A model generated the notes under the pieces. It worked only from the letters and a program-made list of their open reading frames with translations. It made no database searches and had not been told where the DNA came from. Positions 37,389 to 49,643 of a DNA stretch of 64,000 nucleotides are shown here, one piece after another. The stretch spans positions 2,833,950 through 2,897,949 of the forward strand of contig OZ007512.1 in the NCBI GenBank assembly GCA_963931865.1. Reading direction: 5' to 3'. Position 1 is the first letter of the stretch; each line of letters starts with the position of its first letter. The DNA is from Axinella damicornis. Lineage: Eukaryota; Porifera; Demospongiae; Axinellida; Axinellidae. Position numbers and translations under genes: made by a program.

Positions 37389-37997
37389 TTAACCCTTTAA
37401 GCCCCATTGACGTCTATAGGCGTCATTTTGACCCTATGCACTCATAGGGCTTCTCGTCAGTCCAAAAAGAGACCAAAAAGTCTTCAGAGGGCCTAGGGAC
37501 AATTTTGAGGAACGAACCCAAAAATTTGGTCAGATTTCGGCGCGCCCTCCCCACTAAACGAAAGGCAGGGGGGTTTCGAAAGGGGGGGCAGGGGCCCCCC
37601 CTTCGACTGTCGTGGGCGGTTTTTGATTTTAATGAGATTCATTGGCCCGAGGATTTTTGATTCTAATGATATTCATAGACCCCACCCAGGGCCTCAAGAA
37701 AACATGCAAATTGGTGGTGTAAGGTGTGCCATCAGTCAGATCTGGCCCAAGTTTAGGGAAATGCTGGGCGAAAATCCGGCTGACATCCACATTTGACCTC
37801 CGATTGCTGGCCTTGTGGGGGGTCATGAATATCATTAACGGTATTGCCAGAGGGGTCTCTCCATGTGTGCGGGCCCCACCAAGTTTGGCCGCTGAGGAGC
37901 GTATGCTGTGGGAGAGGAGTACCTACGAAAGTGGTGTGCGCTGAATGCATGAAAATGTGTTGTCTTGGTGGGAAGAATTCGGTGGTTAAAGGGTTAA
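37389..37997. mobile_element. piggyBac-like MITE, copy 1
   Basis: TTAA|CCCTTTAAGCCCC at the left and GGTGGTTAAAGGG|TTAA at the right: CCC/GGG ends flanked by TTAA, as in piggyBac. The core includes a G-run/C-run hairpin near 37575-37605. Almost identical to copy 2, which starts 723 bp later. Confidence 0.75.
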
Positions 37998-38111
37998 TAT
38001 GTGCATGGAGGATCAATGAATGTCATTAAAAAGCGGCAAACCATCCCAAAGTGGCACACAGTGCAAGTCTAGGCCGTTTTGAGGGCGAATTCTCACCAAC
38101 TATGAATCTCA

Positions 38112-38721
38112 TTAACCCTTTAAGCCCCATTGACGTCTATAGTCGTCATTTTGACCCTATGCACTCATAGGGCTTCTCGTCAGTCCAAAAAGAGACCAAA
38201 AAGTCTTCAGAGGGCCTAGGGACAATTTTGAGGAACGAACCCAAAAATTTGGTCAGATTTCAGCGCGCCCTCCCCACTAAACGAAAGGCAGGGGGGTTTC
38301 GAAAGGGGGGGTGGGGGCCCCCCCTTTCGACTGTCGTGGGCGGTTTTTGATTTTAATGAGATTCATTGGCCCGAGGATTTTTGATTCTAATGATATTCAT
38401 AGACCCCACCCAGGGCCTCAAGAAAACATGCAAATTGGTGGTGTAAGGTGTGCCATCAGTCAGATCTGGCCCAAGTTTAGGGAAATGCTGGGCGAAAATC
38501 CGGCTGACATCCACATTTGACCTCCGATTGCTGGCCTTGTGGGGGGTCATGAATATCATTAACGGTATTGCCAGAGGGGTCTCTCCATGTGTGCGGGCCC
38601 CACCAAGTTTGGCCGCTGAGGAGCGTATGCTGTGGGAGAGGAGTACCTACGAAAGTGGTGTGCGCTGAATGCATGAAAATGTGTTGTCTTGGTGGGAAGA
38701 ATTCGGTGGTTAAAGGGTTAA
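38112..38721. mobile_element. piggyBac-like MITE, copy 2
   Basis: Same ends and length as copy 1 with only a few substitutions (for example GTCTATAGTCGTC for GTCTATAGGCGTC). Separated from copy 1 by 114 bp. Confidence 0.75.
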
Positions 38722-39471
38722 ATATACTTCACCTTTTAATTTTTCGCGTTGTTTTATTTTCGTCGCTCGAGCACACCGACGAAAATTAAACCACGCGAAA
38801 ATTTTGTTCACGCGTACGTACACGTGCACGTTCCCGATCCCGGGACCGGATACCATGTCGCGCCATTGGAGAGAAGCTGGAGCCTCGGAGGGAATGCAGC
38901 AGACACCCATGCCGTATCACTGGTAGAGAGGGAACTGCCATCGGCTACTTACCTCGAAAGATTTCACCCGTCTGTCTCGGTCCGCGGTTCTAACTGCCTT
39001 CAGAAGTTCGCTTCCGCGATCGCGCGTTTGGGCTGGTATAGAAGAGCTCAGCCGATCTTCCAGGATCAGGAACACCATCGACAGGTTTCTGGTAGCGCAG
39101 CAGAACCATGCTTGTACTTCGATTCACGAAAACTCACACGTTAAATGTTAAATAGAATCATAAATTATTTGACGTTGAAAATATTTCGTGTTTTAAATTT
39201 TCGTCGTAATGCAATATCGACGAAAATTAATTACGGCGAAAATTTCCCGATCTACGGTAACCCAAAGCATGTACAGACTTACTCTTGAGAAATAAATTAC
39301 AGGATTTACCCCAATGTTTAACAATGTCCTTTAGAGCATGCACAAATGGTTCATTGTGTCAGACCTCTTCTGGGACAATTTTCCCTTAACTAGACTCAGA
39401 AAACACTGCTCTCGCTCTGTAGAGGTTCTATTCCAACTGAGCTTCTTAAAATGAGCCACGCCCTCTCCCTC

Positions 39472-39527
39472 TAGTCTCATTCCCAGACCGTTTTTCGCGT
39501 GCGAAAAATGGTCTGGGAACGAGACTA
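39472..39527. repeat. Hairpin element, TAGTCTCATTCCCAGACC
   Basis: Perfect hairpin TAGTCTCATTCCCAGACCGT ... GGTCTGGGAACGAGACTA around TTTTTCGCGTGCGAAAAA. Its paralogue in the C-D interval (about 58523-58570) is split by another insertion. Confidence 0.8.
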
Positions 39528-40051
39528 CTCTCCCTCCAAGTATGGCTCGAAGTTACATACTCAGAGATGGTTATGTGATTCCAGGCAAGTACATAACTGG
39601 TTGGACTTACCATCCGCCATCGTAGCCTGGGTAAGTCGTTCGAATTTAGTGTTTCTGATCGCCCACCGTACCCTAGCGCTTTTCAGGTGCTTTTAAAATT
39701 TTAGAGACAGTCTACATTACGTCATGTACCGAAATGTCTAATTATGCGACAATAACAAACAAAGTTGATCGGACAAAAAGCTAGCTTTGATCATGTCTGA
39801 CAGTCTGTAGCTGTGATCGTGAGCGCACGGAGCAGGACTGCCAGGAGCGAGGTGAGTATGGCATACAGATGCTCGAAGCTTGGATCGATCATATCCCTAC
39901 CACCTCACCGAAACTCGGAGGTTTGACTGCACGTAGCCAGTACGACTTCCTTAGCCGTAGGTCTATTTGGGTTGGGGGGGGGGGGGGGGGGGGGATGCCT
40001 GGACACTATGACATTCCCGGCCAGAGTTACTTCCCAGACCAGTTCCAAGGT

Positions 40052-41616
40052 CTTTGGTCCAGATTATAAGGCAGTCACACACATGCATGGATGGATTTTG
40101 GCATAATGGCGACATAGATATACTACACGACGTAGGGAGTGGAAACGCTCATGTAATGCTGTACTCTAAAACAGACCAGCTTGAGTGCAATAACCATCTT
40201 AGACTATGGGTTATGAAGTATGAAGTTTGATGAGGTGTCTATGTATATATTGGATTAGAGACCTCATTATATCCCGCTGGCCAGGGATATAACCTATACT
40301 TAGACTATAGCAGCCATACAAATCAAAGGCACCGCCTGTGGTTTATATTCCGAAGCGGTTGCATTTAAAACGCGGAACGTGGAATGGAATGGAACGTGGA
40401 ATGGAACATGGAATGGAACGTGGAACGGATGTAAAATGTCGTAATGAGTCCAAGAAGCGTATTAATTAAGGTGGGCATTAATTGGAGCTGGCGCGAGTGA
40501 AGTCTCGCGCAGTCGAGTCACACGAGTCATGGTGACAATCATATTGCGAGAGAGAGCTCAGCCTAGGCACCTGGCCACGCGAGACTACCGGCAGGTTGTA
40601 TGCCCTGGATGTGAGAAGTTCACAAGATGTTAGCTGACATGACTATGCCATCCGAGTGAAGCAAGGCTATAATTACGGTCTTCGGGCCAGCATAGCAGCA
40701 CAGCTAGGTCTATAGCACTAGCACAGTACACGTTCATACAGCTTACACTAGTGATCCTGCTCGCGCTTTAATATTAAGACAAGAGCCCTGCTTCACTTCG
40801 CTGATCGACGGTCACTGAACTGCATGTTACATTCTCCATCCAGGCCCAGGGCACAACAACCTGTAGTGACCGGTAGTCTCGCGTAGCCAGGTTGTCACTC
40901 GCGCGACGATTGTCATCAGCCACCATCTCCCTTGACTCGACTCTTTTACTATGCCGACTACTGCATGCGCAGGCTTGCTCGCGCCAGCCCCAATTAACAC
41001 CCACATTAGGCTTATTACGACATTTTACATCCGTTCCACGTTCCATTCCATGTTCCATTCCACGTTCCATTCCATTCCACGTTCCGCGTTTTACATGCAA
41101 CCTTCCGAAGCCATGCAGCCGTGCAACAGCTGTGGGTTTATAGAAATTGGAGCATGATGACTCAGTGTTTATGGAAATTAGACCATGGCTCAGCGCATTC
41201 TGGAGTGTTGGAGCGTGCAAGGATCTCTAATTCAGGTAGCTATAGTCTAAGCCAGTTAGATTATGCCCTTTCGTGGTTTATGGGAAATAACCACTCGAGG
41301 CTGTTCATTTAGACCACCCCATAAACCACTCAAGGCCATAGTCTAACTATAACTTAGACTATGGTATGCATAATGTGCTTTGAACTCTTCAACTTAATGA
41401 GATCTCTAATCCAATATATAGACACCTCACAAAAATTCATACTTCATAACTGGGAAACTGAAGATATATGACCCATAGTCTAAGCTGGTCTGTTTTAGAG
41501 TACAGCATAATTTACATGAGCGTTTCCAATCCCTACGTCGTGTTGTACATCTATGTTCACATTATGCCAACATCCATCCATGCATGCGCGTGGCTGCCTT
41601 ATACAATCTGGACCAA
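40052..41616. repeat. 1.57-kb inverted repeat (fold-back)
   Basis: Left arm begins CTTTGGTCCAGATTATAAGG and the right arm ends with the complement of CTTTGGTCCAGATTGTATAAGG. Matching blocks continue inward: GTAGGGAGTGGAAACGCTCA, TACTCTAAAACAGACCAGCT, CTTAGACTATGG, the GGAATGGAACGTGGAA series (40380-40430 against 41035-41090) and CGCGAGACTACCGG (40578 against 40870). Arms are about 570 bp, with a spacer of roughly 200 bp near 40.73 kb. The C-D paralogue (about 59040-59320) has only a single arm. Confidence 0.8.
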
Positions 41617-42022
41617 AGCGGAGCGGGAGTCGGAACGAGGCTACTGTAGCCTTGTCAGTTGCAGTGGTCATTATTATCCCCTACAGCATCCAGCTGGTCT
41701 CTCTGTTCTCTGTCTTGCTGCTTCCTGGTACTGTGACCCACTGTATCCAGTCATGGTCTGCTAGCTGGCCAGTGGACAGTGTGCCCAAGTGCTGAAGGTA
41801 CTTAATTCTTTATCTTTTTGTTTCACATCCACAACTGAAATTGGGCATACAGGGGAAAGCCTCTTACCCTCATGGCTAATATGAAAGAACTAAGGTGTGT
41901 TCACAGAACACTTACTCTCATGACCTCTGTCAAGTATATAGACTAGCTGTCATCTGTTATCAGCAACTAATAATTATTGTACAGTAAATTCCCAGTTTTG
42001 GAGATTATAATGATGGTGTTAA

Positions 42023-42635
42023 GTTAACCCTAAGCCCCATTGACGTCTATAGACGTCATTTAGACCCTATGCACTTGTAGGACTTCTTGTCAGTCCAAAA
42101 AGAGACCAAAAAGGCTTCAGAGGGCCTAGGGACGACTTTGAGGGACGAACTCAAAAATTTGGTCAGATTTCGGCACGCCTCCCCCACTAAACGTACAAGC
42201 GGGAGAGTATCGAAAGGGGGGGCAGCAGCCCCCCCTTTTGCATGTCGTGGGTGTTTTTTGATTTTAATGAGATTCATTGACCCGAGAATTTTAAGTTCTA
42301 ATGATATTCATAGACCCCACCCGGGGCCTCAAGAAAACCTGCAAATTGGTGGTGTAAGGTGTGCCATCATGCAGTCAGATCTGGCCCAAGTTTAGGGAAA
42401 TGCTGGGTGAAAATCCGGCTGACATCCACCTTTGACCTCCGATTGCTGGGCTTGTGGGGGGTCATGAATATCATTAACAGTATTGCCATAGGGGTCTCTC
42501 CATGTGTGCGGGCCCCACCAAGTTTGGCCGCTGAGGAGCGAATGCTGTGGGAGAGGAGTACCTACGAAGGTGGTGTGCGCTGAATGCATGAAAATGTGTT
42601 GTCTTGGTGGGAAGAATTCGGTGGTTAAAGGGTTA
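42023..42635. mobile_element. piggyBac-like MITE, copy 3
   Basis: Same family as 37389 and 38112, more diverged; the left end reads TTAACCCTAAGCCCC (TTTAA shortened), the right end TTAAAGGGTTAA. Absent from the paralogous C-D interval. Confidence 0.75.
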
Positions 42636-42860
42636 AGTAGAGAGATGTTATGACTATTATGAATCAGATCGCCACCTCCATATTTTTGGTCACAGACAGA
42701 ACCTACTGCTGTATTGCTGGTTACCATGGTAGCATGTGTGCGTGTGAGGTTAAATGACAATGTCTAAAGCACTAAAAATACATAATATTATGTCATGCGA
42801 ATGTACTTGTGAAGCTGTACAGTAGTGCAGGAGTGAGTCTAATTTGCGCATTCACTGCAG

Positions 42861-43039
42861 GAGTTCAACATCAGTCACTACGTCTGATGTGACGGACGAA
42901 GCTAGGGATCCAGTTGGTGGTGACCCAGTGTCCCCGGCTCTCCATCCTAGTCTCCCACGGCTGTACCCTCCTGACCAAGCTCTCCAGAGACATCACCAGC
43001 AGTGGAGGGCAGCTGAAACAACTCACTAGGACTGTGTAG
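42861..43039 (+). pseudogene. AMN1: Broken last exon of AMN1
   Basis: After a CTGCAG acceptor the plus strand reads, with one frame correction near 42905, GIQLVVTQCPRLSILVSHGC, then TLLTKLSRDITSSGGQLKQL and TRTV, ending in TAG where the C-D copy has TAC. The order CP-R-S-I-L...HGC..LT..SR...LKQ...TVY is that of the C-terminal leucine-rich repeats of AMN1 (antagonist of mitotic exit). The frameshift near the start and the loss of the final Tyr mark it as non-functional. Upstream AMN1 exons were not found. Confidence 0.6.
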
Positions 43040-43293
43040 TAATCTTAGACAACCATACAAACATGAACTCACTGCACTGCATGCACAATTAGTGATATAG
43101 CACTTGGCTTATTATACAGGAACATAAAGGAGATAATATAAAGAATTTCTCAGAGTTAATGCAGAATTGCGAATTAATTCTAAGTGGAATCAGCAATTGA
43201 ACATATAGAAGAGGATTGAGACTGCACATAGCTACGTACACAAGACACAAATTCAATTCTGGCAACGATCAAATTTCAGTTGCGCGGCTGCAC

Positions 43294-43368
43294 TAGCCTC
43301 GTTCCCAGGCCATCACGCTTTACAGTACTTTTCGCACGCGTGTGAGAGCTAGCATGGGAACGAGGCTA
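43294..43368. repeat. Hairpin element
   Basis: TAGCCTCGTTCCCAGGCCAT at the left and ATGGGAACGAGGCTA at the right, core with CGCACGCG. Confidence 0.65.
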
Positions 43369-43431
43369 TGGCTACACGTCTGTCAAATTATCATACACTC
43401 AGTAGAGTCTATAATTATGTAGGGATAGAGC

Positions 43432-43509
43432 TAGTCTTGGTCCCAGACCCAAACTAACTGGATCAAAGCAATCCGCGTTGGGGTTGGTTTGGGTCTGGGG
43501 CCGAGACTA
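43432..43509. repeat. Hairpin element, TAGTCTTGGTCCCAGACCC
   Basis: TAGTCTTGGTCCCAGACCCA pairs with GGGTCTGGGGCCGAGACTA. A relative lies at 62485. Confidence 0.7.
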
Positions 43510-46500
43510 GGATAGAGCGGACACGCAATATATGCTAATAAAAATAATCTTTCTCTCTCAAAATCTCAAAAATGGGCAGCATATAACTTATGCCTTTATG
43601 ACAACTTATACTATTCATCTTCGTCTCACAACGGTGTTTGCACAAAACAGCAGCATTTTACACTGAGCATGCAGTGCACGACCCCATCGCTTTATTTGGA
43701 ACTCCAGGTTTCCATTGCTATGGCAACTACCAACCCTTGCGTGCAGTGGTCACGATGCAGACAGCTATACATGTACATCTCCAATTTGAAGTAAATTGGA
43801 CGTATGTACAGTGTCTAAAATAACTAGTCTTGGTACCAAAACCTATCTACTCAACGACATGATAATTATGTGAAGTTGATCTGAGGAAACCTTGTTGAAA
43901 ACAGACTCTGAATTACAAACACAAAAGATACGTACGTTCAGTTTATACGTATAATATTATCATGTTCTGTACAATGAATGAGCAGTTACTACATGTACGC
44001 ATGTACGTATACAAACTTCTACTGCACTATCTTACGTTCAGAGAGTATTACGTAAGGTCTTTCTTATCTTTTGATTGGTCAGTTTGCATGTCTCCTGGTG
44101 GTACAAGGTCTAGAAAGTCCCAAATAAGTATGGTGTCATCCTCTGACCCACTGACAATCTGGAAATCATCAATTTGCAGAGTTCTGACCCAGTATGAGTG
44201 CTCCTGTGATAAATAAGTAAGAATCAATGATCAGTCATGGTCAGGCTACACAAATAAGCCTCACCAAATGCCTGCACATGAATGATGTCATAACAGTAAC
44301 CAATATACTAGTCTCATACCCTGGCTCATGCTGGGTCCGATTTTGGTACCGATGTGATCTATTTGTCTACCTCCCCTTCATGACGAAACCATTCCTACAC
44401 TCAACACTCAAATATATCCACCAACTCTATCTTCAGTCTTACCCTGTCATGGGACCCTTTGGAGGTGCACTACACAAGGCAGTTTCAGTAGGTTTGTAGG
44501 CTTGAACAAACAATAAATACGAATCCTAGTTTCCCTACCACCACCTATCCATTCAGCTTACAAAATAAGTGTTACCAATCAAGACTACTGGCAATGTAAT
44601 GACGTTAACTCCTTCAATTACACAGTATGCAAGAATGAAACATACAACATGCACCACACTCCCAACGTTGGATTTCAGTACGCAACCGGCAATACAATGC
44701 CAAGTACCAAGTACACTGATGAGTGTACTAATGCTTACCATTGACAAGTGTATGGCATTGCTTACCTCTAGTGTTTGAAGGCAGAGAGTGTCAGCCTGCG
44801 ATTGTGGGTCCAACGCTGCCTGGAAATCCCACACCTTTATTGTTCTGCAGGAAGGAGGTGGCATTAGAATGAGTGGAAGTAGGTGTGGTCTGTGGTAGTT
44901 GCAGCCACTGGTTCCCAAAGCAGAGGATTGGCTAACAATAGCCAGCGTCAACTTTCACGTCTCATGGCTAGCAACGGCACAAACAGCCTTCTGAAACTTG
45001 CATACACAATGATTAGCATGGAAGCTGAATGAACACTATGCCATTGTGACATTGTTGACTTGTTATCAGCACTAGCTGTTTGTCAAGAACTGCTGAGTGC
45101 AAGCCAAAGTACGTGATAATCGAATGGCAACAACAGCTTCTGGAACTTTTCATGTGCAATATCTATAATGCCATTGTAGCTCATGCTCCTCCAACCAACC
45201 AACCACATGAACAAGCAATTATAATTATGCATGTTTGAATATCGGCATTCACACCTGTAAGTATTAGTTATAGCATGACAACAATGGCTGTATGCAAGAT
45301 ACTGGCACTGCTGTGACGTAAAGTCTGAGGGCTTTACATCAGCAGTGCCAATATCTGGCATGTACCCCCCCCCCCCCCCCCCCGTTGTCATGCTAGAACT
45401 AACGTATTGCGCGTTGTCATGCTAGAACTAACGTATTGCATGCACTTGATTGGCTGTTGCTTCGTGATGTGTCTTGCTAAGTGATGATGTCACAGCTGTG
45501 CTATATGCCAGATATTGGCACACCTGATCCTTTGAACTTGTAGGGTATCATGCAATAACCCTCATTACAGTTCCAAGTACAACATCCACCTGGTGACAAG
45601 ATGTGTCGCTCAGAACACCAGACCCTCTTTCACATGAGTGGGAGGGTTTGGGCATGAGACAATAATTCTGAATATTTCCACCACATTCTCACTCCACTTA
45701 CCCATCAGTACTGCCACTGACGATTCTCCTGTCATCAAATCTGATACACCTGCAGCAGAAAAGATAGACAGAGTAATTTGAATTTACAGGTTCATTCTTG
45801 ATATTCTGATCAATCAAGGTGGTCAACTACCATAGTCTCCCACCCCCCATTGTACATTGTCTAAAATGGGGAGGAGACGTCATTTTAGTCTTCACTATAC
45901 GTCCCCACAAATACAAGGATGTGGCGACATTGAAAAATGACTTTGCTGTACATAGCTATCTGGAAGAATGTTGGTCATGTGTCACAAGACATTTCCCGAG
46001 TCTGCTGGTACTAGATTGGCAGCGGGGTAACTTGCAGCGTCATTGGCAACTGGAGACGAAGGGAATGACTGGGTAGTGTTTCTACGTCTACGTAGTGTGG
46101 GAACACTGACAGCCTAGAAACAATCAAAATATTCACCGACTGAACGTATTAAAACTATACAGCGCAGGTGTAGCTGAGCTGATATACCGTAGTCGCGTGT
46201 TATTAGGCGCATCTCACTTATAGGCGCACATTTGCCGTTAGGCTCAGGTTCAACTCTCAACTCTCGTCCCAGGTACTCGCTGCAGTCTTCTTCCAGAAAC
46301 TCTGCCATTTTCGATCCTACAGATTGGAAAACAGCTATAATTCGAATTGAAGTGCACTTCCTATTCGAGGAATATCATCATTATTATAATTTTTTATTTG
46401 AAGTGGGCATATTAGTGGGAGACTATGGAGTGTATGTACGTATCTGAATTGCAGTGTGGTCTGTATCTGCCTGCCAGATGGAGTGATCACGGCATTTTAT

Positions 46501-47043
46501 GTTCATTACTATTCAATGGGTATGACTCAGTTCACATGTGGACGTAGTGGCATAACATTGAAGATTGATCCTTCTAGTTTGGGGACAGTGCGACTCTTGT
46601 TACTAACCAGCTAAAGTAGGGATCAACTGAGGGTGGGGGAGGACGAGGAGAGGGTGAGTACAGGGGAGAGGAGGAAGGTACGGTACGTATTTATAAAAAC
46701 TGAAGCCGAGATTCAGAACGCTTTTCTGACATGTGTTTGCAGCACAGCTTTGCTGCATTGGAAACTGAGAATTGGAATGTTCCTCCAAAGATGCGGAAGG
46801 CTTCTCATGAAGAGTGCTGACTTTGTACGTATGAACCTGAGGTTCCGATAAATGGTGCAGCTTCGCTGATAAACCTTCGGAGCTTTGTTTAGGCCTTCCA
46901 TAGCTATTTTTGCCCCATAAATCCAGAAAGTGGTTCTGCAAAACGAGTCAATGTTAAAGACGTGTACTGTACAGTATATCAGTTCACCATATAAGAGGAA
47001 AGTGCCGAGGTGTGGTACAATTTCCATAATTCCTTCTATAGGA

Positions 47044-47468
47044 GGGGCAACCGCACTCCTGGTAGCCGCGATGCAACCCGAGTTGCTACTCGCCGTAGTG
47101 CAAGTAATTTGTTCCAATTAACGCACATGCCACGTGGCAACTGCGCTCAGTCCATCGCGAGCAATGGCGACCAAAAGGAAGACAAGACATTATTACAGCA
47201 CTCACAACTTCGCCAGCACGGTGCGTTTTGGCATGCAAGCGTCAGTGAGCGACAGCGATCACGGCCGTGTGGTCAGAATCTTCGTGTGCCTTTTCCAAGA
47301 ACGGTACTGCCACCGGAAGTTGAAGAGAACGCTCGAGCGATGGCGGCTAACGGCGAGACAAAAGCGCTCATATCTCCACCACCAAGGTGAGTTTCAACAC
47401 CAACTTTTTTCATTCAGGTCAGGGCATGATAGCGATCACGGCAGTCTAGTCAGAATCTTTGTAGGCCA
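47044..47468 (+). repeat. Dispersed repeat, partner of 6360-6778
   Basis: Starts GGGCAACCGCACTCCTGGTA and ends GTCAGAATCTTTGTAGGCC. Contains a plus frame (47134-47544) with doubled text (SDSDHGRVVRIFV and HDSDHGSLVRIFVG), showing an internal duplication. No known domain. Confidence 0.5.
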
Positions 47469-47628
47469 ATCCCAAGTACTGAAATATATTATTATTTTAT
47501 GTTACGCGGCACAATTTGAGAAAAGGTGGTGCTTGTTTGCGTAGCTACACTCAACATGTCCACAAATGAACTACATCATAACGTGATTGCCAAAACAAAA
47601 TGCAGAGACACTTGGTGTAGAACCCACT

Positions 47629-47662
<34 letters not shown>

Positions 47663-49643
47663 CACAACATATGGTGACATAAGTACCCCAAGCAGCAAAC
47701 TGCAAACCATACACCAAGACCTACTCATAGATCCACAAGGCATAAAGAGGTATTCCCTTCTTTGCTTCAGGTAGTCTTGAAGCAATATCCACTGAACTCA
47801 GCCAGCATGTACATGTATAATTATTACACATGCTCTTTCTTTTTTTCAGTTCCCAGACTGGGAATGAGAACACACTGTTATTTTGGGACAAAGCAAGATC
47901 CGTATGGGACAAGGATGGGGGACAATTCCAAATGTTCCTAGATGGTTGGCAACTATGATCATGGTATGTCATTTCAGCCAACAAGCATGGAGGTATTAAT
48001 GGCAAATTTAGTCGACTGTAATTTACCTGACAAAGTGATTGTATCCCTCCAGTATCTTCAAACAAGCTCCATGCTCAATGTCCCATATTCTGGAAAGGAG
48101 AAGCATAATACATTTGTGCTCAGCAGACATGTAAGGCTTTAAAATTGTTGGTCCACTTGAAACCATTCAAAACAGGAAGATACAATACACTAAACCTGCA
48201 CCCTTTTAAAATTCTAACAGGTGGTCAACCAAGAGCAGACCTGATGGTAATATCATAAGACCCACTGACGACATGGTTGCCCCTGTACTGTAGACACCAG
48301 ACAATTCCCTTGTGACGCAGAGTGTGGACCAAATCACAGGTAGCGGTTCGCCAGACCTACAGGGAAGAGGGAAGAGGAATGAACATGAATCAAGGAATTT
48401 GCATTCTGAAAATACCTGTGGTGACTGCATGTTTATCTAGCATAGTTATCTCCGCGACCCCCCTCAATGCACATGAAAACGGAATACAACATACTGGTAT
48501 GAAATTAGCATTTCTAACTTAACACAATCTCCTCTCCCCACCTCCCCCTCTGTCCCCTCCTTCCTCTGTCCCCTCCCCCTCCTCCTACCACACATATGTA
48601 CCTTGATAGTGTAGTCCCCAGATCCTGAGACGATGTACTTTTCATCAAAGTAACTGCATAGACAGTTTCTGTGTGTCCCTTCAACACCTTCCTCAGAATA
48701 ATGTCCATGGGAGAAATCACGTCCCATAATGCAACTGTGCGATCCTGTACATGTGTGTGAACATTGAAGGTACACAAGATGAAAGAGGTCCAGGCACAAT
48801 AAACAGCCTCAAACTGTGAAATAAACTACACCCACAAGACCATGTGCCCCGGTCACTGATCGGACTATAGTGTGTGTTGGACAGAGCACACACATACACA
48901 GCATAAGCTTCATTATCTGAAGTTGTATACGTATATGCTCAAAAGCATAATTATATGGAATGGATCCAAGTGCACACCACTTCATCACTGTAGTGGATAT
49001 TGCACCCTGAGCAAACCAGCATCAGCACATAGGTATGTAGCTCTTAAAATTTCACATCTTAAATTGTCATGAATTTCGTGCACATCATACGCCAAATAAA
49101 ATTTTGAAACACGTTAGTGCTCATGCATTGTAATGTCCACATGTGCAGTGGTGAGATGGTACTTTTACAGTTCTTCACGAGTGTGGATGGACACTATATC
49201 TGAAGTCTAAGCTGTTAGATCCACAGGGACCACTCCTCCAAGGTAGCCTGGTTCCCAGGCCTCATATGAAAAATTGAAAAGGGGGCTGGTAGCACTTCTG
49301 TATAATATGCCACACACATTTTAGAGGCACTAATCAGATTGTAGAGCGGAACACGCCGATCATGATCCCTTCATGTGAGACCAAAAACGTCCAGTAGTCC
49401 ATATAAGCATAAAACAGACCATCATAGAGCTACTCAAGACTGTGGCATCCTCTCTTTTTCGCACGTGAAGAAGTGCTGTCGCATTTTCGGGAGATCGTTA
49501 GACGAACAAAATCGAAGAATGCTATTTACACGTGTGGGTCATCGTTCACAACAAACTTCCTGATCATCTGTCATCACTAGCTGGAGTCATGATCAACCGA
49601 TCCAATCAGAAAGCACGCTCTCTCTGGCTCCATACTAGTCTTT

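Larger units (their letters stand above)
37364..39259. mobile_element. TIR element with TACCGTAGATC ends, host of two piggyBac MITEs
   Basis: Left TACCGTAGATCCGGAAATTT and right AAATTTCCCGATCTACGGTA are inverted repeats. TTTTCGCG and CGAAAATT motifs recur inside (38740-38810, 39180-39245). Two 609-610 bp piggyBac-type elements sit inside it. Confidence 0.6.
36160..44047. other. Intergenic DNA between copies B and C
   Basis: Made largely of inverted-repeat elements (36600-39259, 39472, 40052-41616, 42023-42635, 43294, 43432) plus one broken AMN1 exon (42861-43039). The backbone from 39260 onward is paralogous to 57830-62711 between C and D, so the whole interval was duplicated with the genes. 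No intact gene was found. A poly-G run lies at about 39968-39993. Confidence 0.5.

Noticed and set aside
40774..41220. 148-codon minus frame with WNGMERGMEHG repeats
   Set aside because: Made by the GGAATGGAACGTGG-like tandem repeat within the fold-back; no domain.
41640..41800. Plus-strand block shared with 60070-60230 as an upstream AMN1 exon
   Set aside because: Conserved only because the interval is duplicated; the translation does not resemble AMN1, and MITE ends lie beside it.
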